Below are positions 1-12,661 of a stretch of DNA of 64,000 bases, piece after piece. Positions within the stretch are counted from its first letter, which is position 1; the number at the start of each line of letters is the position of its first letter. The DNA lies in assembly GCA_030295235.1 (NCBI GenBank), contig AP026124.1, forward strand, positions 372,001 through 436,000. The letters run 5' to 3'. A program made the translations under genes and the position numbers. The notes under the pieces were generated by a model that saw nothing but the letters and a program-made list of their open reading frames with translations, was not told the origin of the DNA and did not search any database. The stretch is from Fistulifera solaris. Taxonomy: Eukaryota > Bacillariophyta > Bacillariophyceae > Naviculales > Stauroneidaceae.

Positions 1-3000
1 AAAGCGATTATCAAAATCGAGCTAATCCTCCGCTGAAGGATATTGTCAAGTTGCTGTACCCGAACAAATCTGCATCGCAGCCGCAAAGAGTGACAATCGC
101 ACTCGCTTTTCACAATTATTACTGGAACACGGAGAAAAGTCTCTACAGGATTGGGCGGTAGTCGCCAAGTCCTCCCCAGTGTCGCTGTCGTCATTACAAT
201 CTCCTTCCTCCGGTCCCACTCATTCGATACACTGGGCACAATCTACAACAAACGATGCACCGAAAAAGCAGTCGTCTCGTCGCAAAAAACAACAGGATAC
301 ATCCAAAGATGCTAGTCCTACCGCTCATATGAATGCGTTGCCCGGTCGTTTGCATTTGTGTTCGAGATCACTGGTCTTTGAACCAAATTCGACTGCTTAC
401 CCCATCGTTCGATGTCCCTTCAATAAACTACAAGAAGAACCGGCAGGTCGTGACAAAGTAGTAGAATGGATTGCGAAAAAGCATATTGCCATTCATTCGG
501 TCATTGCTCCGTTTCAAACCGTCAATCATGCGGTGCATTTCCGCATCGAATTTTTGCACTCGTCGGTCGACACATTGTTGCAACACACGGGAGAATTGTA
601 CGAAATATGCCAGAAACAAAGTCATCATCAACTAGCCCAATTGGAAGCAACGTCGCTTAAAGTACCACCGGTGATGGATCCTACCATGCTCCGCGTGAGA
701 GAACAGTTGGTCACCAGTCCGGTGCCGTGTCAGTGGATGACCCCCTTGCAAAGCACGGATGGTGTTCTTCTTGTGACCAACGAACGATTCACTTTCCAGA
801 GTTCCTTTGGTACTTCCTCATTTTGGTATCTCGATCAAGTCGCTGCTACAGCCAGGCGTTATTGTGGACTCCGTGATTGCGCGCTCGAAGTCTACTGGCA
901 GAACGGCACATCAACATTGTTGGCGTTAGAGCGACGACACGAACGAGAACAAGTTTTGCGACATTTACATCAAGTGCCTTGCGTCACCAATCGAGAATTT
1001 GTATTTCAAGTATTGAAAGCGTGGCAGACGAAAGAAATTAGCAATTTTGAGTATTTGCTGGCGTTGAATTCGGCCGCGGGGAGGACGTTTCATGATTTGT
1101 CACGGTATCCTGTATTTCCGTGGGTCCTTCGTGACTTTACCAGCAGCAAATTAGACTTGACGAATCCCTCTGCTTATCGTGATATGACAAAGCCTATTGG
1201 TGCGTTGAACGAAGAACGACTCGAGTATTTTCGCAATCGCATGTTGGGAATGCACGACATGGGTGAAGACTTTCTATATGGGACTCATTATTCCGCTCCT
1301 GGATATGTGTTGTATTATCTGGTGCGGAGCATGCCCGAACACATGCTGTGCTTGCAGAATGGGAAATTTGACGCGCCGGATCGAATGTTTCATAGCATTG
1401 AGCAGTGTTATCAATGTGTACTAACGAACCACGCGGATGTCAAGGAGCTGATCCCTGAGTTTTATAGTCAAGACTTTGACTTTTTGATAAATGCACGAGG
1501 CCTACAACTGGGGGCTACGCAGAATGGTGATCATGTGAATGATGTGCAACTACCAACTTGGGCGCGGTCTGCTCGAGATTTCTTACGAAAACATCGCGAA
1601 GCCCTCGAGTCCGACATTTGCACAAAAATGCTACCGAAATGGATAGACCTGATCTTTGGGTACAAATCTAGAGGAGACGCGGCAAAGGAAGCTTCAAACC
1701 TATTTCATCATACTGCGTACCTTGGCCCACACGATCTGGCTGCAATGCAGTCGGCGAAAGACCGTTTCAAGCGGAGCTGCAGGCAACAGAGTTTGGCATT
1801 GTCCCGGATATGCTATTCATCGGCCCTCATCCAGCCCAAATTGACAAGTTTTCAGAAGAATGTGTCTCGCAAGATATTGGTCGCACTACGAGTCGAGAAG
1901 ACTCAAGTAGAGAGGCTTGGGAGCTCTTAGACCCTCCATCAAGTCACGATGATAGACATGCTGATGCGGTTCCTGATTTAGTTGTCGAATCACCAGAACA
2001 GGAAGAGATCGAATCCACGCTGTCTATGGACCGAAATGATCCGTTTGGTGTTTCGAACGAAGACGTAGAAACACTGGCTCGCGAAGCACAAGTACCAACG
2101 CCTACCAGTGACGATTCCACGATTCACAAGCCATCGCCACCCAATCCAATAATGTCTGACGTAGGTGTTGCTATTACAAAGTGGGACATGCAGATTTTGG
2201 AAAGAAGACAATTACACAATGACTCCGTCAGCGGCTGTGCACTCTTGTTGGGAGCTCTTGAAAACAGCAAATCTGTGTTGGTTACGACGTCGTTAGATGG
2301 GGGCTTGAAAGTTCATTCGATGCTTCTTGAAACAGCTTCTATGGATCCGAAAGATTTGATCGCCTCCACGCTTTCGCGATTTGCTATGATCAATCGTAAA
2401 CAAACATCATTGTCTTCCGGTTCGTCAAAACTGGTCGAGTATCGAAGTCATTCCACGAGAGACCCCCTAGCGAGTCTTGTCCTGGCTTTAGATGGCTCAG
2501 GTGGCGCTGTAGCATTTGCTGGAGGTCATGATGATGTAGTCTTAGCCTATGGTATCAATTCAGCCTGCGCTGTCGCCTCCGTCTACTCACACCGAGACGC
2601 CGTCACTGGTCTAGACTTGATACCACGCTCACCATTTGATACAGGAAATACTCTTTGGTTAGAGACCGCCACTCATATCCTGATAAGTGGAAGCTGGGAT
2701 GCCACAGTTAAAGTATGGTCGGTTGCCGTTTCGGGGGGCGAAACGGTGGCGGTCAATCGAGAACCCCTGGCCGAGCTGTTCGACGCGGCTTCGTCGATCG
2801 TTTGCGTCGCGGCTATTTCCATTCCCACCGGCGGTATCCTTGTGAGCGCAGGTTGTGCGGATGGTAGTTTCTGCGTCTGGAATATACATAGTGATGGAGT
2901 ACAGGTTGTAATTCACAATGAACCCGCAAAGCGAGGATCGGGACCTTGCTCTGTTGTAAAATGGGTCTCTTCCGGAGGAGCCCTGCACATGTTTGCTGCT

Positions 3001-3348
3001 TTCTCGACCGGCAAAGTGGCAGCCTACTCTTTAGTTGAGGGAGTTCGCTTGGAGCGACGTAATGCTGTTTCAGTGGGAGTTCCTATTCTTTCACTGGCTT
3101 ACGCCGATGGCTTTATTCTCGTTGGATGCGCTGATGGTGGTCTCCGGTTGATTCCGCTGCGACAAGGTTGTTATTTTGAAGCCAAACCGACGCTATGGCC
3201 GGCTGTGAACAACAAGTCCTCTCCAGCAATCAGTAACATAAGTCTTTCGTATACAAATTCCGCTAGCAAAGACGACGAAGTACGATGCGTGTGCTGTACA
3301 GGAGGCGCCGACGGCAGCGTCGCATTGTTTGAACTAAGAAAGGCCTAA
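1..3348 (+). CDS. FAN/NSMAF-like BEACH-WD40 protein (5' partial)
   Basis: This resembles animal FAN (NSMAF), a scaffold protein with a PH-like module, a BEACH domain and WD40 repeats, linked to membrane trafficking and sphingomyelinase signalling. Seen: a GRAM-like stretch near 340-400 (LCSRSLVFEP), a PH-like middle part, BEACH motifs at about 1018-1720 (RYPVFPWVLRDF, GTHYSAPGYVLYYLVR, IPEFY, IDLIFGY), then WD-type repeats from about 2200 to the TAA at 3346-3348. The first ATG lies outside the window: the reading frame is open from 26 and has no ATG before the FAN-like part, and a CAG near 88 could be an intron acceptor. BEACH and WD40 parts are in different frames; the switch is at the TTT run 1765-1767, where one more T restores a FAN-like join (DRF then QAELQATEFG). 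I read it as one gene with a one-base assembly gap. Confidence 0.85.
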
Positions 3349-3419
3349 GCTATGGGCGACGAGTTGCTGACGTTAAAAGCATGTAGTGATAATATTCTCG
3401 TGATTTAAATATGCACATT

Positions 3420-3949
3420 TTATTCTTCATCTTTATCAAAAGCCGTGTCCCAATATTTGGGATTGCGCTCAATATTCTTTTCCTTTAAACGAGTCACTGG
3501 AGTCAATCGGCCTGAAAATAGCAAAAGTTGAGACGGAAAATGTGGCTGCGAACAAGCATGGTTAACCCGATATGCCGGTCGTCTAACTTACCATTTTCAT
3601 CGGGCATCCATTTGAAGTATCCCGCACCCGACGGGCCTTGGTAATCTTCGGTCGGGTCCGGAGTGTCGCGATCAGTTTTTTTCATCTTGTCTTTCTCACC
3701 GTAGAAATTGGACTTGCGTTTGCCATAGAAAGCAGCACCGTTCCCGAGCCTACGAGCACTAGCATCATCAATGAAAGCATCTAGTTCTGCGAAGAAGTTT
3801 TTGACGCCTTGAAACGGCCCGCCGCCTTCTGCGCGAAGCGATAATGGGCAGTTTCTTCCAGAGGGCTGTTGCGATACTGGTAGGAAAGCCGAGCTGAGCT
3901 GAAGGACTGCGAGGCCTACGATGAATGATAGAGAGCGTTGCACAACCAT
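3420..3949 (-). CDS. Small conserved plastid-targeted protein of unknown function
   Basis: Two exons, 3949-3592 and 3511-3420, joined over an 80-bp intron (GTAAGT donor, TTTTCAG acceptor), give 149 residues. The first 22 residues form a signal peptide ending in SSAFLP, a good ASAFAP-type motif for import into the diatom plastid. The mature part has a short N-terminal helix-like stretch (KNFFAELDAFIDDASARR), then a Gly/Lys/Tyr-rich segment (FYGKRKSNFYGEKDK) and ends in a charged tail. It has no membrane segment after the leader and no catalytic motif that I recognise. I have the impression that similar sequences occur in other stramenopiles but cannot verify it here. It shares a 505-bp divergent promoter with the plastid tRNA methyltransferase gene on its right. 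Confidence 0.75.
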
Positions 3950-4454
3950 GTTTATTTTCTAGTTCTCTTATAATTGAAGTAGCTTTTCCGATATGTTACG
4001 AAGCTTCGCTCTCGTTTCGAAAGAGAAAGTCGATGCAGAATAATAATAGCGAGACGAAGTGCATCGAAATAGTTGCACAAGTTTTGGGCACGAACCTTCG
4101 CTGTCTTATTTGCATACGTGTTTCTGATCGTGACTAACCCGAATGGCATTCCTTGCAGGACTGGAAGCCGCATTTACCGACCATTTTTACCCTCTCGAAA
4201 ACAGTAGGAGTGACCAGACGCGTTTTAAATGATGGGTACCGCTGTGAGGGACATATAGCAGCGACGAATTTTTTTCGTGGTTGTGAAGTATTTTGTTCCT
4301 CTTGTTGGTTTTCGTAGTTTTCGTTAATGGCAATGGAGAACCGCCCGGTTTTACAGCACTCTTCGTTGCTTTTCTTTAACACAACCAATAGTAACTAGCT
4401 GTAACCAGTCTACAACCGAGGCGAGTGATCCATTAGCGCCGCTACCGGAAGAAA
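3950..4454. promoter_or_regulatory. Divergent intergenic promoter region
   Basis: This 505-bp gap separates two genes transcribed outward, both for predicted plastid proteins, so it must hold both promoters. I see no clear TATA box or known operator. Short open frames here on both strands look like chance. Confidence 0.4.
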
Positions 4455-5401
4455 ATGAATCATCGATTCGCTCTTATAATAATGGCTTTCATTTGTTCTT
4501 TGCGTCGTGCATCCGCCTTCACCGCTGCCCTGTTAGAAAGAGAAGTTCCAAGAAAGGTTTCTTCAGTTCTGTACCTTTCGTCGGAAGCACAAGTAACACC
4601 CTGGAACTCTCCTGTCGTGTCGGAACGGGTGGCAAATCGTCGCCGCAATAATAACGCTCGATTTCGACAGCACGTGAATCCACTGGCGAGACAATATCAA
4701 CAACCAACGGTTTTGACGGATTCATGGCCTCAAGATACTTTCACCATATGCAAAAAACCGTTACATCTGGATATTGGTTGCGGTAAGGGTGGCTTTCTTC
4801 TTGATATGGTCAAAAGACGGCGGAAGAATGTGCGTCCTCGGAATTGTCGATGGCCGATGCGTTACCGTACAATTATCTTGGATTGGAAATTCGTCCTGGT
4901 GTCGCTTTGATGGCGAAAGAGCGAATTCCAGTACATGGAGCTGTAGGCGTCCTTGATTATGTTGGGTGTAATGCGAACGTTGATTTGGATCGAATCATGG
5001 ACCGCTATCACTCTCAGAGTAACCGCCTCCTGTTGGACCGTGTATCCATTCAGTTTCCAGATCCTCATTTCAAAAGCCAGCACGCGAAGCGACGTGTGGT
5101 TACACCTGCGTTGGTGAGCACCTTAGCTAAATACATGCCGGAGGATAGTCATGTTTTTCTACAAAGCGATATTCAGTCTGTGCTCGACGACATGAGACTA
5201 AGGTTTCGAGAAAGTGCGTACTTCAAAGACACCATAGAATCTGTGGAACAGTATTTAGAAGAGAATCCATGGGGAGTTCCGACAGAAAGGGAGGTCAGCG
5301 TACTAAAGAAAGAAATGCCAGTTTACCGAGCGATACTGATCAGAAACGGTGTCACTCATGTTGCTGGGAATAATGAAATTAGCGTGCTCGATCAAGACTA
5401 G
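4455..5401 (+). CDS. Plastid-targeted tRNA (guanine-N7-)-methyltransferase, TrmB type
   Basis: The enzyme makes 7-methylguanosine at position 46 of tRNA using S-adenosylmethionine. The SAM site LDIGCGKGGFLLDM lies near residues 100-113, followed by NYLGLEIRPGV and the family signature VSIQFPDPHFKSQHAKRRVV. This form is close to cyanobacterial TrmB, fitting plastid origin. The N-terminus (MNHRFALIIMAFICSLRR then ASAFTA) is a textbook signal peptide plus ASAFAP motif, so the protein should act on plastid tRNAs. The N- and C-terminal halves are in different frames; the shift is at the AAAA run 4812-4815, where one extra A gives a smooth join. Corrected length would be about 315 residues. No intron fits the short gap. 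Confidence 0.87.
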
Positions 5402-5580
5402 GATTGATCAAAAGCTACACTACTAATTGTAAGTCTTTTCGTCAAGAAAGAATTTGTACAGACGACGCAGCACGAGAGTTCGTAGAGTAGCAGCGAAGCA
5501 TACATTTCAAAATTTTACTGAATGCTACTGTTATCAACAATGTATATGAGCTTGCTTTTGCAACAGGAATTCTTGCGAGG

Positions 5581-6735
5581 CTAATCAGAAAGATCGGCTC
5601 GACGATCCGTGACGAACATGTGCCCTGCCGCGTGAGTGATAGCGAACGGCACTTGGCTGTCCATTAAGACGCTTTGTGGAGTGACGCCGCAGGCATGGAA
5701 CACAGGAACTTCGTCGGGGAGAACATTAACGTGGTCGCCCCAGTCGGGAGGATTGTTGAGATCGATTCCGATAATGTCGGGTCGCCCTATACAAAGAGGG
5801 CCTCCGTGTGTATGTCGGAACTGAGATGTAATCTCAACGTGCTTGGAAATTTGCAGAGCAGGAATGGGCTTCATGGATACCACAATATTGCCTTTCATTC
5901 TTCCTGCTGGTCGACACGGAAGATTGGTTCGATACATCGGGACATTCTTTCCTTGTTCAGCGGAACGAAGAGGAATACCAGCTTTCTGCAGGGCGCCATC
6001 GTAAGAGAAACTACATCCAATCAAAAAGGCGACAGAGTTTTTGGCCAGATATCTGTCACGTCGATTCGTTCCTCGTGCAACTTTCCGTTTCGATAAACTG
6101 CGTATCTAAAATTTAACCCGACGTTAGCTTTGCAATAATTCCTTCATAGAACTAGACAGTTTCACTACTTACTTCGGGCAATCAGTTCGTAAATCTGCCG
6201 TGGTTGCCAGCAAGGTAGGAATAGCCGAACCAATGTCACATACTTCAAGCAAGGGACAAGCTTGGGGATTTCTTTGACAAAACAAAAGGAAATCAAAAGC
6301 AAAGGTACCTTGTGGCAGCACAACAAGGTTGCATTGCAACATTCCAGGGCAGACACCGTTCGTGGGGCCAGTGAACTCACCCGAACGAACTCTTTGACGG
6401 AATTTTTGTGTCACTAGAATATCGGGATTGTTGAATCTTGGGGCCCCGTACCAATTCAATGTTGTTGTTTGTCCTTCCAGTAAAGATGGTCGTTCTGGTG
6501 GTTCCCAACTTTCACATATATTCAAAAGCTTTGCGTCGTCTTCTGTTTGGGTATCGGGCGGTCGCAGTGTCAGATTGGGCATCGCTGCTTGTAACTTTTG
6601 GAATTCACTTTCAGTGAAGGTGTTGGCTGGACTGCCTTCTTGAGGCTGAAGCGAAGGAAGTACATTGCGAAGAACTTCAGCTGTGATGGTCGTTTCTGTC
6701 AGGTCACGACAGGTAATGTCGTCTTGAGTATTCAT
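5581..6735 (-). CDS. D-glutamate cyclase / DUF1445 (UPF0317) family protein
   Basis: Members of this family include the N-terminal part of human DGLUCY (D-glutamate cyclase) and bacterial YcsI-like putative hydro-lyases. Seen in exon 1 (6735-6173): FLLFCQRNPQACPLLEVCD and a Gly-rich start of the core. Exon 2 (6105-5581) has FLIGCSFSYDGAL, NVPMYRTNLPCRPAGRM, VPVFHACGVTPQ and ITHAAGHMFVTD, all family hallmarks. The 67-bp intron has GTAAGT and TTTTAG ends. The frame breaks early in exon 2 at the T5 run 6038-6042 (A5 on the coding strand), where one more base restores WPKNSVAFLIGCSF. Expected length is about 362 residues. No targeting peptide is evident, so a cytosolic site is likely. Substrate in diatoms is not shown by the sequence. 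Confidence 0.85.
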
Positions 6736-7083
6736 GATGTTAAAGTTGAAACCGGCTCAGCCCTTCGATGATCAGTAAACCAAGAATAAAAGCTTCCGGG
6801 GCAACAACAATGCACTTTTATTTACTCGTATCGATATCAGCGTCGATAAAAGGCACAATCTAGAGACTCTCTCGTTTCTAGATTGAGTAAGGTAGTTTGC
6901 TACATTAAGAGCATAACAGCACTGGTACTTAGTACTTGTTCGGAGTCTAAAATAATAATGATGTGTTGTGCGAATAAAACGCGAAAAAACGGACCTCTAC
7001 GCCGCGACAGTAGGCCACAGAGTAAACCGCTTGCCACAAAAACTCAAATTTTTTCCGCTCGACGCTTCTTTGGGTAAATAGAC
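6736..7083. other. Intergenic stretch, no gene seen
   Basis: Upstream of the DUF1445 gene and ending at the retrotransposon target site. It is AT-rich with short chance frames. It should contain the promoter of the leftward gene. Nothing else is recognisable. Confidence 0.4.
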
Positions 7084-7089
7084 CATGTA
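7084..7089. repeat. Target-site duplication, left copy (CATGTA)
   Basis: The six bases CATGTA sit just left of the LTR and again just right of the other LTR at 12465-12470. Copia elements usually duplicate 5 bp; the sixth base may be chance. Confidence 0.85.
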
Positions 7090-7599
7090 TGTTGAAATTT
7101 CTACCGCGGTCTGTAACTGCTCTCGGCTATCGGGGACTCCACACACCCCAGACGAAAGACTATTGAAACAACGAACTTTTGCTCCAAACACTCGTTTACA
7201 GAATTATGACGATTTCCTACGATTACTTTCGCTTTCCTCTTTTCACTGGTCTCCGATCTGATCTTGATCTGATCATGATCCGATCTTGCCAAGTCCATTT
7301 CTCCAATAACAACTTTAGGATAAAATAGCCCTTTCTGCCAATCCACCAGATTCTCCATTATTGCATGTTCCTTAGCAACTAGCAACAGTCATCGTCCATA
7401 ATTGCATACTGGATTCTTCCGTGATCCCAAATCCCCAAACATATAGTTCGAAACACTTCCGAGACTCCTTTCACGAGTAGAATGCTTTCCCAATAAACTA
7501 GGCGGTCATTTCGAACCATTCCGACATCCGATGACGTGTCAACTCATGACTGAATAAATCTTTCAGTCCGACACTCAACCTCGACCTCGCTCTTTGACA
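7090..7599 (-). repeat. 3' LTR of the copia element
   Basis: Left-hand LTR, 510 bp. Starts TGTTGAAATTTC and ends CTCTTTGACA on the plus strand. Almost identical to the LTR at 11951-12464. Confidence 0.95.
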
Positions 7600-10500
7600 T
7601 CCTCCCTGTCGGCTGCTAAGATTAACTGCGTCATGAGTCCTTCTCTAACAACAGGCACCAAAAGATCATGGATTTTCTCTGTCACATTCTTGGTTTCCAG
7701 ATCTGCAATATTCCTTTCCGATCGAATAAACTTCACAACCAGCCTGGCTTCTTCCTTCTCCGTTGCAGCCATCATCTCCCTTATAAAATGCATTCGAATA
7801 TCAATGTGTTTCGTCCTATTCCCCACAACTTGGTTTTCCATCAAGAAGATTGCGCCCGTGTTATCTTCAAACAAGGTAGCCGGTCGAATCTTCACCTTCG
7901 GAAACAATTCTTCGAATAACATCTGCAAAAACTTGATGTCCGTCGCACAGATGCCGCATAATATTCCGCCTCCGTACTTGACAGTGTCACCGCCCGGTTG
8001 CAACTTGCTTGAAAAGCCACACAAACAACCTCCAATGGTAACAAAGTAGCCAGTAACACTTTTCCGCGACTCCTTGTTCGTAGCAAAGTTTGAATCCACC
8101 CATGCGTAAACCTTCAAATTAACAGGCTCGCGCAACTTCAAATGAACGTCCGTACTCTCGAGATAGCCAACCAATCTCTTCATCGCTCTCCAATGTTCTT
8201 CGCCTGGCGAATCCATAAACATTGCAAGCTCCCTGACTGCATTTCCACATTCCGGAGCTACTTTCCGCACCAGCCACATGAGACGTCCGAGAAACTTCCG
8301 ATACTGATCCTTATTAACTGGATCGCCTACGTTCTTCACAAGCGATTCCCCTGGATAGCCCGGTGTCTTCTCAGCTTTCAACGGTCCAATCAGCTCCTTC
8401 CAATCCTTTACTATCTCGTCTTTGTACTCATCCATTCGCACTTCGTAGAACTCTCCTGCTTCATCCGATTTTCTCTCGTACCAAACTCCCAAGTGTTTCT
8501 GAATCGGGCCCATTTCGGTAATGTTGAAGCGCTTCTTGATCTCTCTCTTGAACCAATTGATTTCTTCTTGGGGACCGGCAAGGATACAATCATCGACATA
8601 CACCACAATGATTAGTACTGTCTCGCCGTTCACCACTTTAAACCAGACACACGGATCCGCAGCACTCTGAATAAGCCCCAGCTTCCTCAATTGGGCACAG
8701 TAGAGCATGAAGTACTCTCGTGGACTCTGGACCAAACCGTACATCGCCCTCTCCAATAGGATGATGTAGTCAATTAACTCTTCATGCGTGATGTACCCAA
8801 ACTCATACAGCCCAAAGGGCCATTCAAGATACACCTCCTCTCTCAACTTCGCTTCTAGAAACGCAGCCTCAACGTCAATAACTTCAGTGACCCACATCTT
8901 CTTCCACATGTAAAGTACCACTGCCAAAACCATTCGAACCGACATGTCCGATGCAACAGGTGAATGCGAAAGAGTGAAGTCCACACCAGGGATTTGAACA
9001 AACCCCCGCGCACAAGTCCGAGCTTTGAAACGAATTCCTGTTGCCTCTTTCTTCTTTTGAAAATCCACTTCGGCGTAACAGGCTTCCGTCCTCTCTCCTT
9101 CATCTGCTTTCTAGGAACCATCTTCCAAGCATCTCTTTTAATGAAATTTTCAATCTCCTTCTTCATTGCCTCTTTCCACTTGTCTGCATCCGGACCAACC
9201 AAGGCTTCCTTGTAAGTTTTCGGCGCACCAGGATCCGACGCCAACTCCGTATTCAAAACGTAGTGAAAATAACCTTCCGACACATCGATTGTATTGATCT
9301 CTCCTTTGGCGTTCATTGTTGGGTTATATGAAGTGTCCAGCCTTGCCATTTCTCTATTCAGTCTTTTCATCGTCGATTGCGTCTCTTTCCGTTGATTCGG
9401 TGCTGGAGTATTGTCCGCCGTAGCCTCGGGTACCAGAGCTTCCGTAGGACCTTCCACAGCCACTTCGACAACTTCCTCTGCCGCTTTCTCTTCCACAACT
9501 TTCCTCCCTGCTCCAGCATCGACATCTTCGAGCATCACCGGTTTGATTGCGACTTCCTCCCCAATTTGGTCATCCTTTAAGTCGACTTCCATTCCAGCTG
9601 CAAACATCCTTAACTCTGATGCAACTGAAGCACTCGATCCATGCCAGTCTGCCCAAGTGACGTCACGTGAGAGAATGACAATATTTTCATCCGGCTTGTA
9701 AACACGATACGTATCGCCCGAATGCGAATCCGCGTACCCAACCATCACGCATTTCACTGACTTCTTCTCCAACTTGGGCTGTTTGTTTCGTAAAGTCACA
9801 TATCCGATCCGCCCCCACTGAACCAAGTGTTTCAGTATCTTAGGATGCTCGCCGTACCACGCATAATCAGGGCTCGATTCCACATTCCGATTCGGGACAG
9901 CGTTATCCAACTTCGTTGCCGTGTGAACAGCCTCGGGCCATAACTTTCCTTGATGCTCATCCGACAACTTCGCCGCCAACATCATCGCAAGGGCCTTATC
10001 GCGAATTGTCGTGAACTTCCTCTCAACAACACCGTTCATCTGCGGAGTATGCGGGGCAGTAAACTCCATAGTTATGCCCCTCGCCTCACAGATCTCCTTG
10101 AATGTTCCGTTCTCGCCTGCATTATCACACCGAATGTACTTTACGATTACGTTCGGATCTCCTTTCAAGCGATCAAGAAATAGCGTCATGACTTTGCCAA
10201 TCATCGACTTCTTTGTAACGAAGTAACTCCAAGCTTTGCGCGTGTAATCATCCACCAATAAGATCCAGTAGCAACTCTGTCCCAACGATTTCTTGTAGGG
10301 CCCACTCGTGTCCACGTAGAATCGTTCTCCTTTCGCCGTTGCTTTGATAGCCGTCGACTTGCACACCGCCTTTGCTTTCGCCTTCGCATACGCGCACGCC
10401 TCGCATGTCTCCTTGGTTCCAGTTAACTCGATTCCCAACTGTTTCATGAGACTCTTCAAAGGAATGTCGCTTGCGTGTCCGTACATATCGTGCGCAGCAT

Positions 10501-11950
10501 TTATGTCCATCTTCACTTTGGTCTCCACCGCATGGACATCTGACTTAACAACGCTAGCCTTCAAGTAGTATAACCCATAGTGTGACTGAGGTACCGTCAA
10601 CACACTCTTTCCGGAGGGGTCAGTGATCTTCATCGCACAACTGGTTATCTCAATCTTGCACCCTTGCTTCACTAAAGCCCCAGTACTGATAATATTCTTC
10701 GCGAACGTCGGCGCCACCTTGACTTCACTCAACTTCATAGTACCACCCACAGTAGCGAGCATGAGTGTACCCTTCTTGTGTACTTGGACTTCCTTTCCGT
10801 CACCGACGACCAAATACTCCTTCGTCGAAATAACATCGCGCAAAATCGTTTCATCCACAACAACATGGCACGTCGCTCCACTGTCGAGAAGGAACCTTTC
10901 CTTGTCTTTGACTCTCGACACTTCGACCGCGCCAACTTGATGAACGACGCCACAGAACTCTTCGCCGCCTTTGCCGACCTCATAGCACATGCCGACGAAC
11001 ATGTTCAGGTCCTTGTTCTCCGACTTCGGATCCTTGCCGTTCGACTTGTCCGGACACTCGCGAGAGAAATGGCCTTCCTTGCCACAGTTGAAGCAGACTT
11101 TCTTCTTGTCGCTCTTGCACTCCGCTGCCTTGTGTCCTTGTTTGCCGCAGTTGCGGCACTTTCCTTGAACTTCTTCTTAAAACCACCCTTGCCCTTTTCG
11201 ACGTTTAATGCTAAATTTTTATTTTCTTTTTTGTCCTTTTTCTTTTTCTTCGTTTTCTTCATCGTTCTTGGGCTTGAAACAGCGCTTCCACTTGTTCCGG
11301 ATCTCCTTCTCGAGGTCTTCAATCGAGGTCTCGTTGATCTTTCCGCTCAACTTCGTGATCACATCCGACTACTCGTCAGGAAGGTTGGCCAAGTAGTGGG
11401 CCTTCAAAACGAAACTTGGCTTCACATACTGCGATCCGATTGTCTTCAAACGGTTCTGCAACCGATCGCACTCCAGGAAGAACTTGTCAGGGTCATCTTC
11501 CTTCGGACGCCAACTTGCACCGTCCGAACTCCGCCAACACTTCCGCCAAATCTTCCTCGCTGTTCCGGGCGTACTTAGCATCCAAAAGCTTGAATGCGCT
11601 CTCGCATCGCCATCCGCTCTCTTGACAAGACCCAAAGGAACGCCTTCGCACGCAATCACCAACAAATCGATGATCTCGAGATTGCTTCGATACAACTCCT
11701 TGTCCTTCGCCGTCGCCGTCGCTCCCATCGCAACTTCCTTCGTGGGGATCTCGGCCTTCAGGTCATCGAACACACTCGTCCAACCTCTCTTCGTGATCAA
11801 CGACATCGTCTTGAACTTCCAGTCATCGTACGACTTCTCAGCGACCTTGTCGTCCAACGGGTAGAAGGTCAAAGCCCTCATCTTCTCTCCCTCGTCGGTC
11901 ATCTTGTCTTGTCTCGTAAACTTTTTTTCTCAACGCCACGCTTATAAGCG

Positions 11951-12464
11951 TGTTGAAATTTCTACCGCGGTCTGTAACTGCTCTCGGCTATCGGGGGACT
12001 CCACACACCCCAGACGAAAGACTATTGAAACAACGAACTTTTGCTCCAAACACTCGTTTACAGAATTATGACGATTTCCTACGATTACTTTCGCTTTCCT
12101 CTTTTTCACTGGTCTCCGATCTGATCTTGATCTGATCATGATCCCGATCTTGCCAAGTCCATTTCTCCAATAACAACTTTAGGATAAAATAGCCCTTTCT
12201 GCCAATCCACCAGATTCTCCATTATTGCATGTTCCTTAGCAACTAGCAACAGTCATCGTCCATAATTGCATACTGGATTCTTCCGTGATCCCAAATCCCC
12301 AAACATATAGTTCGAAACACTTCCGAGACTCCTTTCACGAGTAGAATGCTTTCCCAATAAACTAGGGCGGTCATTTCGAACCATTCCGACATCCGATGAC
12401 GTGTCAACTCATGACTGAATAAATCTTTCAGTCCGACACTCAACCTCGACCTCGCTCTTTGACA
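11951..12464 (-). repeat. 5' LTR of the copia element
   Basis: Right-hand LTR, 514 bp, same ends as the left copy. It would drive transcription leftward through the element. The first bases inside the element form the short palindrome CGCTTATAAGCG; I could not match a tRNA primer site with certainty. Confidence 0.95.
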
Positions 12465-12470
12465 CATGTA
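12465..12470. repeat. Target-site duplication, right copy (CATGTA)
   Basis: Directly abuts the 5' LTR and matches 7084-7089. Confidence 0.85.
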
Positions 12471-12661
12471 ATCCGTCCTTTCAATCCAATCGGAAGCAAA
12501 CATCAAAAGCTCTCAAAGGAATTCTTGCTGATTTGAAATTAATACTAGTTCTTTTCATTGCACGTAGCATCTCACCTTGAGTATCGATGTAGTTTCTAAA
12601 AGAACGATCCCTTGCTTTTGACTAATTCGTCTCTGGGTAAATGCAAAGAGCAAACTTTGAC

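Larger units (their letters stand above)
7090..12464 (-). mobile_element. Ty1/copia-type LTR retrotransposon (CoDi-like), young
   Basis: A 5375-bp element read on the minus strand, with LTRs of 510 and 514 bp, TG...CA ends and a CATGTA target-site duplication. Parts in copia order: Gag (about 11900-11370), a CCHC zinc-knuckle region (about 11190-11040), aspartic protease with DSGAT (about 10900), integrase (about 10500-9800), reverse transcriptase with YVDD (about 9070-8400) and RNase H (about 8100-7620). Integrase before reverse transcriptase marks it as copia, not gypsy. A purine-rich tract precedes the 3' LTR. The coding region is interrupted about three times, so it does not look intact as given. 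The LTRs are the same apart from about four one-base length differences, so the insertion is very recent. Diatom CoDi families include stress-induced members; which family this is cannot be settled here. Confidence 0.95.

Noticed and set aside
179-1930. BEACH part as a complete stand-alone gene
   Set aside because: The GTG at 179 is not a plausible start and the C-terminal end departs from the FAN pattern just where the second frame picks it up; one gene fits better.
11208-11396. Plus-strand frames opposite the retrotransposon
   Set aside because: Shadows of the minus-strand coding region with no independent features.
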